Source: Diadema setosum (Eukaryota > Echinodermata > Echinoidea > Diadematoida > Diadematidae). Taken from it: DNA of 64,000 bases. Below the pieces are notes generated by a model. The model saw only the letters and a list, made by a program, of their open reading frames with translations, was not told the DNA's origin and made no database searches. The stretch is from positions 27,742,627 to 27,806,626 of the forward strand of contig CM067070.1 in NCBI GenBank assembly GCA_033980235.1, given 5' to 3'. Positions 44,142 to 55,263 of the stretch are shown here, one piece after another. The position numbers and the translations under genes are program-made. The stretch's first letter is position 1, and every line of letters starts with the position of its first letter.

Positions 44142-44389
44142 GAAGAGTTTGTTCGCAAAAACCGATAAGTCCATTTTTTTAAGATTTTGAAGTACGGTCT
44201 CTGTCATAAAGTACAAAATAATACCTTTTAAATGATATATTGGTCACTACATATAAAGGTACATTTTTGAAGTTATGGTCAAAAGAAGCTAAAATTTTCT
44301 TATTATTCTCTTTATTTTTCTTGACCTTTAATCGCAAATATCTTCATTTGACAAATATGGACTTATCGGTTTTTGCAAACAAACTCTTC
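44142..44389. mobile_element. Foldback MITE family 3, copy 3 (nested)
   Basis: 248 bp with intact ends (GAAGAGTTTGTTCGCAAAAA, TTTTTGCAAACAAACTCTTC). Flanked by AAAT on both sides (44138-44141 and 44390-44393). The opposite arm of the host element shows a single 'CCAAAT', which supports a 4-bp target duplication. Confidence 0.9.
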
Positions 44390-44537
44390 AAATACAAGTT
44401 AGTCTGATAAGAAAGAGTAAAACATTACGAGTTCAAAGGTATAATTTTCATCGAAATCGGATGAAAAAATAGGAAGTTATGACATTTTGAAGTTTCACTA
44501 TTTTGGGGGGCAACAGTAATTCTTGAACAGTCAATAT

Positions 44538-44696
44538 GCAGGGCTCCACACTAACTTTTATTTTTGGTGGCCCAAAGCCAAACATCCGACCTTTTTGGTG
44601 GCCCAATCAGGCCACCAAATTCTTCATTTCTGAAATTTTGGTGGCCCGACCTGCGTTTTTGGTGGCCACCGGGCCACCGTTAGTGTCGAGCCCTGC
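44538..44696. mobile_element. Foldback MITE with GCAGGGCTC ends (nested)
   Basis: 159 bp, ends GCAGGGCTCCACACTAAC and GTTAGTGTCGAGCCCTGC. The interior is built from 'TTTTTGGTGGCCC' words. Exact 5-bp flanking duplication AATAT at 44533-44537 and 44697-44701. Confidence 0.9.
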
Positions 44697-45128
44697 AATA
44701 TGGTATGCAAATTTAAGAGTGAGCATGTCATTCCCTCACAACTTGCCATATAGTTCGTACAAAAAAATTTGAAATTTCTAGTTTTTCATTCAAACGCACT
44801 TATGCCCAAGGCTCAGTGATCACTTTTCTGAAGTTATTCAACCAGGAATAACATCATGTTTCAGACTTCAATGAGAAAAACATTGATTTTTCTTCATTTT
44901 TTTTTTGTACACGATCTATGGAAAATTGTGAGGGTATGACATGGTTAGCTCACTCATTTCAATATTCACTGTACAAGAACTGTTTTATAGCAATTAGCAA
45001 CACTTCAAAATGTCATAACTTCCTTATTTTTCATCTCATTTCAGTCAAATTTTTACTGTTGAACTCGTAAGATTTTATTCTTTTTTATCAGACTAACTCA
45101 TATTTGGACTGGATTTTCCCCTTTAAAA

Positions 45129-46670
45129 AGTTTTTAGTCTTGACGAAGCACAGAGCAGGAACAGCAAGGAGTTGTTCCACGTGGCACTTTGTGTGAAGTA
45201 CACCGAGTACAAATTGTACAATCACACTTGCTTAGAAAAAAAAAATGATGAGAAAAATGGCTGTAAGGAACAAAGAGAAAAGAGGCAGCAAAGTGTGAAA
45301 AATATATACAGTAAAAATCGTTGTTCTATGTTTGATTCCATTATGCTAAGAACAAAGGCACAATATTAGTCAACGTCTTTTATTCGGTTCATCTGATGTA
45401 ACTCTGTAAATGAGTCCAGTGAATGCAGGACTCTGAATAGAACATTATCATTGATGTTTCAACAATAATTTTGGCAGAAAGTTTATAGCTTTCAATTATC
45501 ACAGTTTTGGTTACATTTTCTGCATCATGGATGGCCAGGCTCCAGCAATAGGAATGTCACAACAGTACCGCGATATAACGGAAACATACTGATATGAGAA
45601 TTGTACAAAATGTCAATTGCCACTGGGGGAATGTGTGTGTGTGTGTGTGTGTGTTTTTTTTTTGTTTTTTTTTTGGGGGGGGTGTTTTTGGTCTGTTCAA
45701 AGCGGGCATTGTGTGAATATGATTGTAAAATATATTTTTATTAAACAGAAGAAAATTACAAATTACGGACCCCACGGAAGAGCAGTCTGTGATGTATACA
45801 AGATCTGAAAAAGGCTACCTTTACTTGCTTCATTACTTGCTACCCAACAAGGTGATTTAAATATTCATCATATTTTGATAGTATTTACCTTCGATTCATT
45901 TTCGTAATTAAGGCATGTTCATTACTATCAACTCAAATGATTGTATTGTTTTGGAAATGCAAACAAACAAATAAACAAACAAACAAACACAGTACGCACG
46001 GACATATGTACCTATATCTTGCAGACCTGCGTATCTCGATTTTTTTACATTAAATTTTCTTTAGTCTCTTTGGTCAATGATGTCCTACAAAGCATCATTA
46101 ATTGTGTCCATGATTATGCAATATCTAAATCTCACAATATTTTTCTTCTATTTGGGGAGAAAAAATCATCACTTAGAATGCAAAACTTGTGATGTCTATC
46201 CCTGGGCAGGAGTATACCTTGTATCTTTTCCTGGCAAAATTACGTAGGTTACCGGAGGGGTTGGGGTGATTAGGCCTATATACCAGCTGAGACAGCATAA
46301 TATTGAGGTTGGCAGAATTATTATTTCCCGTTGGGTGTTACCATGTGTAAGCGTGTTATACTTAGAAACACACCCTCTATTGGATTTTCATGATCTTGCA
46401 AAAACCATGTACCCCCAGATACACACCTTTCCTAGATCATTATATTGATAAGTACCCTCCATTTATCAGCAGAAAACTGCAAACTGATTAATGATGATGA
46501 ACGTATGCTCTCAATTTATATGAAAAATACAGCTTTACTTTTAGTCATTAAGCACAATGTCAAATTATGTATATAAATGTAACGTGTTTATGTAAAGTAC
46601 CAAAAACGGAGTACATTGTATTCAAGTTTGGAAAATAGCCTAACGCGGTCAAAAGAAGGCGCAGTGCTAA
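45129..46670. other. Unassigned stretch with simple repeats
   Basis: (GT)n, T and G runs at 45632-45682 and (CAAA)n at 45958-45990. Short frames here (for example 45172-45369) have no recognisable content. Confidence 0.35.
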
Positions 46671-46739
46671 AAGATATATTTATTTATTTATTGATTTATT
46701 GATTGATTGATTTATTTATTTATTTATTTATTTATTTGT

Positions 46740-47458
46740 AATCTTTTGTCAGGGTAGCCCATTCGCCAATAAATAGTGGTCTTCCATGGAGCCCTGAATA
46801 ATATTGATGAACATATGTACATTAAATAGCAAAACGTATATACAGAAGATAACATATAGATACATACTGTACATTACAAAGTAACATAAAAATACAGTGT
46901 ATGTTAATTATGCCACAACAAGAGTTCACCAGAATGCCGAAATAACAATTAAAACGCTATAATGCAGGAATGATTAGCTAGCCCAGAATATTTTTTTTTG
47001 TGTTACTTACAAATAACAACTTTGCTTAAACAATCTCTTAAATAAATATATAGAAGAAGCTGATCTAATTGAATAATCCAGCTTGTTCCATTCAAATAGA
47101 GAAGATACGATTGGGGTGCACTTGTGACAATCAGAGCGAAATCTTGGCACACGTAGACTTCCACTGTGTATTAGCCATGGTGACGTTCATGTACATCACT
47201 AGGCTTAACTAAGTGTACCTGAAGGTATGAAAGTGCTAAGTTATGGACGCATTTATATATCATCATAACGCGATTGAACTCGAAACGTTTGTCTAGTGTC
47301 ATCCATTTAAGACTTTTATGTTTATGTTTTGTCCAATATTATCGTGCCGCCCTCTTTTGAATTTTTTTGTAGCTTAGTTGTATGGGATTGAAATCTGTTT
47401 GACCAAACAACAGAACAGTAATCAAATTGTGGTAACACTAGACTGTTATAAAGTAATG
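46740..47458 (-). pseudogene. LINE C C-terminal domain and 3' UTR
   Basis: Minus-strand reading gives 'NSLVLPQFDYCSVVWSNRFQ' at about 47445-47386 and, in another frame, 'WNKLDYSIRSASSIYLFKRL' at about 47095-47036. Both are standard features of this LINE type. Stops and frame changes lie between. Confidence 0.65.
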
Positions 47459-48671
47459 TTATTTTAAGGATTGTTGAGGCAAAAAGGCCTTCGCTCTCTT
47501 TATCATGCAGACACTTTTCTGGGTACGTTTACATACATTTTCGATTTGTTTAGACCATTTCAGTTCTTCATCTATCAAAACACCTAAACATTTGGTGAAC
47601 TGAACTCTTTTAATCAGACTAGCATTTAATGAAATACTGAAATTTTCAATTTTCCCGAGATTAGCACGGGAACCGATAATCATGACAGAACTTTTGTCAG
47701 TGTTAAGGACGAGACGATTTTCCTTAATCCACCCCATTACTTTGTTTCGTGCAACAGTTATCTTTTCTTTTAAAACTGCTGCGTCATTAGCACTGACAGT
47801 GAGGGTCGTATCGTCGCGTACATATCTATAACACCTTCTGAAGTACACTCGGGTAGACTGTTGACATAAATTGAAAATAAAAGGGGACCAAGAATTGACC
47901 TTCAGGTACACCTGATTTGATAGTTGAAGGGTGACACTTGGCTCATTTGAATTGCGTCACTTGCTGTCTGTCACTTAAATAGGATTTGAACCAATCTACA
48001 ATCGTCTTGCTACTGTACACCCTATAGGCTACACTTAAATTTATGTAAAGTAGGTCATGATCTACAGTATCAAATGCCTTCCGAAGATCTATGAAGGCAA
48101 CTCCAGAAATTTGATTATTATCTATATTCAATGACCACTGATTCACAAGTTTTGCAAGAGCAGTTGATGTGGAATGAAAATAAAAAATGGTCTTAAACCA
48201 AATTGATTAGGGTGTAGTAAATCATTCGCATTCATGAATTCGCTCAGTTGTTGATGTACGGCCCTTTCGATGATTTTACACACGGTTGGTAAGATTGAGA
48301 TGGGGCGGTAATTATTCAACGAAGAAATATCTCCTGCTTTAAATATTGGTATTACCCGAGCCTTTTTCCATTCACGTGGAACAACTCCCGTAGACAGGGA
48401 TTTGTTAATGATATCGCAAAGAGATTCTGCAATAACATTCTTTGTTACCTTTAAAAGTTTGCAGCTGATGTGATCTTCTCCGGTTGCTTTATCTATGCCA
48501 GGAAGTTCGATCTGTCTCAATACAAAATCTCTCGTTATCATAATGAAGTTAAATTGAGAATGAGATGGAACGAAACCTTTGTCCTCATCAAATATCATTT
48601 GAGAAGTATGCCTCTGCAGATATACGTTTCGAATGCAGCCACACTGCTCTCCGGAACATTGAGTTTTCGTG
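47459..48671 (-). pseudogene. LINE C reverse transcriptase with deletion in the catalytic box
   Basis: 48671-48190: 'DKATGEDHISCKLLKVTKNV', 'VVPREWKKARVIPIFKAGDI' and 'NNYRPISILPTVCKIIERAV' (RT fingers). After a frameshift near 48185, 48146-47943: 'SGVAFIDLRKAFDTVDHDLL' and 'SYLSDRQQV'. 47911-47459: 'RYVRDDTTLTVSANDAAV', 'GWIKENRLVLNTDKSSVMI' and 'FTKCLGVLIDEELKWSKQIE'. The usual Y-A-D-D sits at a one-base deletion near 47815, so the frame changes within the catalytic box. Upstream (47841-47900) another one-base loss disrupts 'GVPEGSILGP'. Confidence 0.8.
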
Positions 48672-49102
48672 TTAAAGGTACTAGCCCACATTTGCAAACC
48701 CACGAAAATCAAAACTGCATAAAACAGGTCCAATATGACTTCAAGTACAAGTTATAACAGTAACATACCTCACCTGTCGCTCTTTGTCTATACCATTCGA
48801 TAAAAGAGAGAAAATCATCGTTTTAAAATCAATTTTCAAACCGGGTCAACCCGACCCAAAATCGAATTACGAGCGCGGGCTATATAGCTACATACATTGT
48901 ACATGTAACGCGTACGTGGACCGGAGCTAGCGAGCGTTATACGCATGCATACGGATTACGGTGCATTTTCATTTATTTTTATGAAAGTAATGGACTAATT
49001 GGAACGAAATTTTGCACAGGTGTGACTGCAATCATACCCAAACTCCATGCTCACTATGAGACCAATTGCTGCAGGTTTACAAGTGTGGGCTAATACGTTT
49101 AA
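48672..49102. mobile_element. TTAA-bounded inverted-repeat element (~430 bp)
   Basis: Left TTAAAGGTACTAGCCCACAT, right 'GTGTGGGCTAATACGTTTAA'. 'TTTGCAAACC' mirrors 'GGTTTACAAG' imperfectly. TTAA on both outer edges. The interior is CpG-rich ('TAACGCGTACGTGGACCGG'). It terminates the LINE C coding sequence. Confidence 0.65.
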
Positions 49103-49270
49103 TGGGGGTAATTGAAATCGAGCGCAGCAGGTTGGTCAAAACAAAACATAGAGAGCAATGTAATTAATTTTATATCTCTACGGTCCATGCTTCCTCCGGC
49201 TATAAAAGGACGGGCTTTTAAAGGAGTAATTGACATTCAACTCTGAATGGCGCGCAACAACAAGAAACGT

Positions 49271-49519
49271 TTAAAAGGCCTTGCATCGGCGCGCCCATGC
49301 AGAGCAACGCCCCAGCAAGTAGGCTACTTTGCCAAAGTGACTTACTTGAAAAATACAGCTTCGCTTTTTGTTAGAAAATGATACTTCGTCTTTTAAATAA
49401 TTCAAATGAATATGTATAAAAACAGCAAGCTTTTCAACGTTAAACATAGGTATATCTAAGTCACCAAAAACGTGATATGTAGTATTGCCATGAGCAGGTC
49501 TTGTCCGATATGAAAGCAC
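49271..49519 (-). pseudogene. LINE C-terminal-domain fragment
   Basis: 'SYRTRPAHGNTTYHVFGDLD' followed by 'IPMFNVEKLAVFIHIHLNYL' and 'KDEVSFSNKKR' resembles the 'YRTR..h.nt....DLdiP......' segment that ends many CR1/Jockey-side LINE proteins. About 80 residues remain. Family uncertain. Confidence 0.45.
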
Positions 49520-49706
49520 GTCCCCGTTTTTTCAACGTAGGCCTACATATAGCTGAAAAGCAAAACTATTCATCTTCTGATGCATTTCCGGGCTTATGTT
49601 GTGGCCAATTACCTTATAGGCAGTGTTTCTTTGACAAGCATAGCTGCACGCACATTCACACAAATTTACGGTCAGATTATCATGAACAGTTTGATTGCAA
49701 GACGGA

Positions 49707-50097
49707 TTAAAGGGATGGCAAAGTATTGGTGGAGATGAGAATTGGGCTTTTAACTTTTTTGCGAGATACCAAGAAAACACTTATGATTATAGTACAGAAC
49801 ATACCATTTTAAGAGGAATTCAAAGTTTATTTGATGAAAATCTGGTTTGGAATGACAGAAACATCCAAAAACAAAGTAAAACAGAACGGTCGTAATAAAG
49901 TGTGGGTCCCACACTTTATTAGAATCGCTCTTTTTGGATATCTCAGCCATTTCAAAAACAATTTTCATCAAATAAACATTGAATTCCTCATAGAATTACA
50001 TGCTCTTTCATATTTCATAAGAGATTTCTCATTCTCTCACCAAAAAATGTTAGAAACCTGAAATTAGGTGTCAACCAAAACTGTACGGTCCCTTTAA
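49707..50097. mobile_element. Foldback MITE family 2, copy E
   Basis: TTAAAGGGATGGCAAAG left, 'CTGTACGGTCCCTTTAA' right; central palindrome 'AAAGTGTGGGTCCCACACTTT' region at about 49897-49917. One of the least eroded copies. Confidence 0.9.
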
Positions 50098-51280
50098 ATT
50101 TCAACATCAGGTAGAGCATAATAAAACATTTCCAGTAATACCGTGCTTAATATGCTGATTAGAATAACCCATATCTTTTTTTTTTTAATAATTTGTTTTT
50201 GCAGCTTTAATTGCGAAATCTCAAATTAACAAGAACGGAGTTAAATGATTTCGCAATGAACTCTTCATATTGGCATATACAAATGAACAAAAAACTACTA
50301 GAATAGCATAAGATTAGTAAGGTGATAAGGTGTCGCTTTAGTGTCATTTCCTCGAGGCACCGAATAACCTCACACCATTTCGTAAAAGGAGAGACAAGAA
50401 CACGAACAAGAATAAAATGATTTCCTTTGACACTGTTTCTTTCAAAGATACCTGGACAACTGATACCAAACTGTTATGACAGCCGTTTATGCCCCTCCCA
50501 TCTGTAAGAGGCCTGCTTTTGTCGGTCCAAAACAATGCACATCTTTTTTTTAAATGATTATTATGAAAATTACGTCACACCCATAAACACAACAATCTAC
50601 TTTGACGTATCAAAAGTGCCATGATGGAAAGTAGCAAACAAGATGTGACATAGAGAAGGCTACTTTTCCAGGGAGTCCAAGACAAATTAATAGCTAAACA
50701 CAAGAAGGCAAGATTGCATCTTTAGATGATAAACATTGCGTACTCTTCTTGTCTGTCTATGTCACATTTTTTCGTCTTAAATGTGTACTAAGGCGTCTGG
50801 GTGAATCTCAATAACAATTATTTTCTCACCTCTAGCCCTACACAAGGAAGTCGTCCTCTCCAATTTTCCATTTAAAGTAAGGTGCCTATAGAGAAAAGAC
50901 ACATTTCATTATCTCGTCTTTTCGTTCTAAACAAGAAGCCAGAACTCTTCTCCGGTATTGTGCAGCTTTCAGTCATGGTACCACCGTAAGGGTCCGACTC
51001 ACAGAAATAATATACAAGTAATAGTTCTGTGGTCCGACTCCATTGGAGGGAGCCATAGAGCAAAGCAATATCGCCCTCTTTTGTTCACTGTGCGTAGAGT
51101 TTTTGTTTGTTCGTTTATTTGTGTGTGTGCCAGTTTGTGTGTTGTCAATTTCTATTCATAAGAATGCCAAAAAGTAGATGCAATTTTGAATATTTATCTT
51201 AAAGTTAAAGTTAGAAATATTAAACATAAGATTATAGTGAAAAGCAGTGTCGGAGGAGCTGTGGGATGTGCGTTTTACTG
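50098..51280. other. Unassigned stretch
   Basis: No exon, TE or RNA recognised. The minus-strand frame 50872-51063 has a GAG|TCGGACCC acceptor-like site but no recognisable content. Confidence 0.3.
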
Positions 51281-51482
51281 TGATTGGCTATAAGGTAAGT
51301 AGAGCGGCTGCCTCACAATCGGGAGGTCGTGGGTTCGAACCCCGGCCGCGTCATACCAAAAGACGTTAAAAGATGGGAGTTGCTGCTACCTTGTTTGCCG
51401 TTCAACAGTTGAAAAGGTTAGAGCAACGTCGATCTGGCGCTGCTCAGTGGCTGCCGGGCCCACGATCAATTGGGCAAAAAGA
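51281..51482 (+). mobile_element. tRNA-derived SINE
   Basis: tRNA-like head with 'GGTAAGTAGAGCGGCTGCCT' (A-box side) and B-box GGTTCGAACCC (51332-51342), then 'GCGTCATACCAAAAGACG' and a conserved-looking body 'GCTGCTACCTTGTTTG'. The cloverleaf is poor and the head continues into a non-tRNA body, so it is a SINE rather than a tRNA gene. Pol III transcription is expected for the family. Confidence 0.75.
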
Positions 51483-51558
51483 ATTTCCATTTTCGGACAA
51501 TAAAATTAGGAGTTTTATCCAAAACAATTATAATTATGTTAATCTGTAAAAATGTGTT

Positions 51559-51613
51559 CACTACACTACACTACACTACACTACACTACACTACACTACA
51601 CTACACTACACTA
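51559..51613. repeat. (ACTAC)n microsatellite
   Basis: Eleven perfect copies of a 5-bp unit, 55 bp. Confidence 0.98.
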
Positions 51614-52685
51614 TATATACTATGTATGTTAGTGCTATATGTGAACAATGACTATCGTATCATCACCTTAAACTCGTTGTTTAGAACAAATAAAAAACAA
51701 TGATGCTATGAATTTACTTATAGACGGGAGAATATTGGGATAGAGATTGTATAAGGATATCTTTTAATCTTGTTTATGCGCTGTTGTAGATTTAGAGGCA
51801 GATAAATCCAGTCGTCTGGCCCGTGATGTTTTAACGATTTTTTGAGCAATGATGATTCTAGGTGGGTTTTCAAGATGATAATCGGATTATTGAGGAGGTG
51901 AATTTGAATGAACTGTTCAGTGTTGAATTTGTAGTGAAAACCCCATCAAAACTTTTAGGAAGACGGTTACATGTATATTCTTGTATTTAAAAAAAATGTA
52001 GTATGAAAACTATGTATTATTATCAACTTTCATCACTTTCAATATTGATGAAATAAGGGATCGGAGAGGATTAAATAAGGGGAATTGGTGATTAATCGCA
52101 CAACGCGTCTCTGAAGAATAAAAATCGAATTTATTCTACTTGAGCCACGGTTCCCCGTGCATGCGATACTATACGGCACTCTATAAGGTAAAAATTGAGC
52201 ATTATAATAATGAGGAATTTGGGGATATGGGGTTTTTCAGAATTTTCAGAATAGAATCCTCGTCGCTTCTGGGCCTATTTTCTAAAACTATTTTCTAAAA
52301 ACTGTCCCTGGATTAACTGCTGCTTTTATTTCCATTTTTTTTTTTTGGTAATAGTTTCTCATATATGAAATGGAACAAAATTCAGAATACCTATATCCAA
52401 AGAAGAAGAAGAAGAAGAAGAAAATCATCACCAACAACAGCAACGACATAATGTAAATCAGAAATCGACGACTTTATCAAGCTTGCACAGTGACAATTCA
52501 CATGATAAGATGGTTGGATAAATGGATATGACCCTTATATTTCGTTTTGAAGATGAAAAGTTGTTTCCATCGTCGCGACGTGTAATAGTGTTTCCAGGCA
52601 GAACGGAAGTACAATCTGTTGCCAACTCTTAACCATGGATACTATCTAATGACAATGAACCATAAAAGTTTTCTCCTCCTGAAAC
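51614..52685. other. Unassigned stretch
   Basis: (GAA)n at 52402-52423; otherwise nothing recognised. Confidence 0.3.
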
Positions 52686-52693
52686 TGACGTCA
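52686..52693. promoter_or_regulatory. Perfect CRE/ATF site TGACGTCA
   Basis: First of five exact palindromes in the last 11.4 kb (others at 56482, 57281, 59632, 63992). Binding is inferred from the consensus only. Confidence 0.35.
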
Positions 52694-52869
52694 TATCAGT
52701 TCTTTACTCATGATATGTATATCTGTTGTAGCTGTGTCGCTGAAGTTTGAAAAAAAAAATCACAATATTTATGTTACTGTAGCATTTTTCCATGAGAATA
52801 AGCTAGATAGAATTACACTCAACAATTTCTGTAATGTTTTCTTTCGATCTTTCTCTCATTTTTTTTTCA

Positions 52870-53165
52870 AGCGAGCTCTGATGCCATTAGACCGAGGTTA
52901 CTCAAGCTTCGTTGCCATGGGAACCGAAGCATCGTCCGCGGCCTCCGTGCGTAAGGCGGATGAATAGCCAGCGAATGACTTCCTCATCTGCCCGCCGCCA
53001 TCTGCGAATTAATCGCACGCTGAGTAGATACGCATCGCGCGTACACACTGGGGGAAATGAAAGATGCAAACAACTCGTTTGAACTTCACCTTCAGAAGAC
53101 AGCTATCATGGTACAAGCAGGGGGCGGTCTCTAGGATGACGCATTTGAGGTAAACGTTACAATCG
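52870..53165. other. CpG-rich unique segment
   Basis: 'TCGTCCGCGGCCTCCGTGCG', 'CGCATCGCGCGTACACAC' and 'TTGCCATGGGAACCG' make this stand out from AT-rich flanks. Frames are open on both strands but no family is recognised. Candidate regulatory or 5' UTR sequence. Confidence 0.3.
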
Positions 53166-54195
53166 CCTGCATGGCGGTGCAATTCAGCAATAAGGCTTTG
53201 CATCGGATCTCGCAAGAAGATCGTGAAAAAAAAAAGAAGAAGAAAGATGTCATTGACGACTTATCTGTTAGTTTATCTGCCTGTCCGTCTGTCATTACAG
53301 CAATGATATGCATCATACACACTTTCTATTCTGCTGACCGTGACTTCCTATTTCACACACACACTCTCTCTCTTAGCAGTTGGGTTACGTATGATCGAAA
53401 TTCTAGAAGGCAATGTATACTGTTATTCTCGGCCTTTAATCAAGATTAACTGTATCACACTTTGCTTTTCCTGTCCTTCCGTCCCTCTGACGTCGTGTAA
53501 GTGCTTGTATTCAGAAATGATGACGCATGAAATTTGATCCCAAGGCTCGGGTGACAATAAAAGCAAGATGCTCAAAAACTGAGCGTTAGATAATTTTGTA
53601 TAGGTCGCAGGAAGTCCGCTATAGTGTGTTGACCTTCCCTCAACTCCATGGACGTCTTCACACCATTTCGACAATCTCCAGCCTAGAATTACAATCATTA
53701 ATTATGACTCTTTGTCATGAATAATTACAGTGTTTGTAGCTTTCACAAATGCTCAAAATCTTAGTCGATGCAGCATTTCATTCATCTTGAAAGCTGATGT
53801 TTCATAATCATTATGAAGATATCAATGGCTTCCAGTTGAAATACATGCGTCACTTCATGTAATGAAAGTTAAAAATGTATAAATGCATTACTTAATTTCA
53901 TTGTTTTCTTTATTTCATCCTGCAGGGTATTTAAAAAAAAAATCCCATAACGTCACGTCTTGTGTTTGTCCTTAACAATTATATACGTTTCGACATAAAG
54001 TGTGCTTGCACTTTCGGGACATTAAAACAAAGGCAATCTCCCTGGACAAATATTAAAGTTCGACGCCTGACTGCTAGAGGGCGTCCTACTCAGCAGGCCA
54101 CTAACATGCTGGTAGGTGGAGCTGAATAGTAATAATACGACGGACTTAACTCTTTTGAGGGAGACTCTGATATAGTAATACACCTGCAGTCCATA
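53166..54195. other. Unassigned stretch
   Basis: Short frames only, none with recognisable content; an A-rich run at 53227-53240. Confidence 0.3.
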
Positions 54196-54514
54196 TTAAA
54201 GACATGGCACAGTATTGGCGGAGATGAGAGCTGGGCTTTTAACTTTTTGCGAGATACCAAGAAAACACTTACGAAATAGTACAGAGCATACCATTCTAAG
54301 AGGAATTCAAAGTTTATTTGATGAAAATCGGGTTTGGAATGACTGAAACATCCAAAAACAAAGTAAAGCAAAGCGATCGTAAAAAAGTGTGGGTCCCACA
54401 CTTTATTAGAATTGCTCTGTTTTGGAAATCTCAGCCATAGGTTTCTCATTATCTCACCAAAAAATGTTAGAAACCTCAAATTAGGTCTCAATCTAAACTA
54501 TACAATCCCTTTAA
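54196..54514. mobile_element. Foldback MITE family 2, copy F
   Basis: TTAAAGACATGGCACAG left, 'CTATACAATCCCTTTAA' right. Part of the right arm (about 70 bp after 'TCAGCCAT') is deleted. Confidence 0.85.
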
Positions 54515-54879
54515 GTATTATACACACAGCATCTGCCCTATACAAATATCAGTGTGCATGATAAACCTTTGAAATGACGAAGTGGAATTTTGAAAGAAGA
54601 AAACATAAGAAAATTAAAAGATAAACAATCAGAAAGTTTTGTCAGCCTGCTTTGATATTTTCTCCACCATACAATGGACATCATGAAAACAAACAAAGAC
54701 AAACGAGAAGAGTGGTTTTAGTGGCTATCCGAAAATTCCAAGTTAGAAACTTGAAATGAAACAAGTTAGAAACATTCAGATTCATGACATTTTTGCGTGT
54801 ATTTTTTTTTAATAATTGCAATTGATGACAAAGATTGCTCTACATCGACGTAAATAAGCATTGACTTGATCATTGTTTT
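54515..54879. other. Unassigned spacer
   Basis: Nothing recognised. Confidence 0.3.
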
Positions 54880-54994
54880 TGTAGTAACCATGACAAAGGA
54901 AATCGTTGGCATACATGCATACTTGAGCAGGATTCGAAGCTACGATCTCCTGATCACCGTACAGGCAATCCTATCTACTAGTCGACAGAGCTAA
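54880..54994 (-). mobile_element. tRNA-like SINE half, left member of an inverted pair
   Basis: On the minus strand 'GATTGCCTGTACGGTGATCA' and 'GGAGATCGTAGCTTCGAATC', then CTGC. B-box-like GCTTCGAATCC. The body continues 'GTATGCATGTATGCC' and 'CATGGTTACTAC'. Confidence 0.65.
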
Positions 54995-55148
54995 ATATAG
55001 GGCAATTTGTCAAATAGTTGCTTAAAAACAAACAAACAAACAAAGCAAAGCACAAAAACAAAACAAAACAAAACAAAAAACAAAAAACAACTCGATACAA
55101 GAATTTTATGAAATTGAATAATATTGCGCAGTACCTGAGCTGCTGTCG

Positions 55149-55263
55149 GGCGGAAACTCGGTAGTCTAGTGGATAAGGCGCCTGTCCGGTGATCAGGAGG
55201 TTGTATGATCGAATCCTGATAGAGTATGTATGCCCATGATTCATATTTTCGTGGCTACTACTG
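55149..55263 (+). mobile_element. tRNA-like SINE half, right member of an inverted pair
   Basis: 'GGTAGTCTAGTGGATAAGGC' (good A-box), 'GCCTGTCCGGTGATCAGGAG', 'ATGATCGAATCCTG' (mutated B-box), then 'GTATGTATGCCCATG' and 'CGTGGCTACTAC'. It is a diverged complement of 54880-54994, giving a head-to-head hairpin with a ~150 bp loop rich in AAAAC repeats (55020-55090). Confidence 0.65.

Larger units (their letters stand above)
44117..45128. mobile_element. Foldback element family 5 (~1 kb) hosting two other foldbacks
   Basis: Left end TTTAAAGGGGAAATCCAGTA, right end TGGATTTTCCCCTTTAAA with 'AGTTAGTCTGATAA' and its complement just inside. Arms match over roughly 350 bp ('AGTTATGACATTTTGAAGT' against 'ACTTCAAAATGTCATAACT'). 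The left arm carries two insertions, at 44142-44389 and 44538-44696. Without them the element is about 600 bp. Confidence 0.85.
46672..48671 (-). mobile_element. LINE C: third RT-bearing retrotransposon, 5'-broken
   Basis: RT, C-terminal domain and 3' end on the minus strand, ending in (ATTT)n at 46679-46738, preceded on the minus strand by 'GGGCTACCCTGACAAAAGAT'. The RT starts inside 'HTSQMIFDEDKGF...' and is cut at 48672, exactly where a TTAA-bounded foldback begins. Distinct family from LINE A and B. Confidence 0.8.

Noticed and set aside
51281..51360. Functional tRNA gene
   Set aside because: B-box is perfect but the acceptor and D arms do not pair well and the sequence continues into a SINE body.
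55155..55225. Functional tRNA gene
   Set aside because: Anticodon stem has a mismatch, the B-box is mutated, and a complementary copy lies 200 bp away, so it is SINE-derived.
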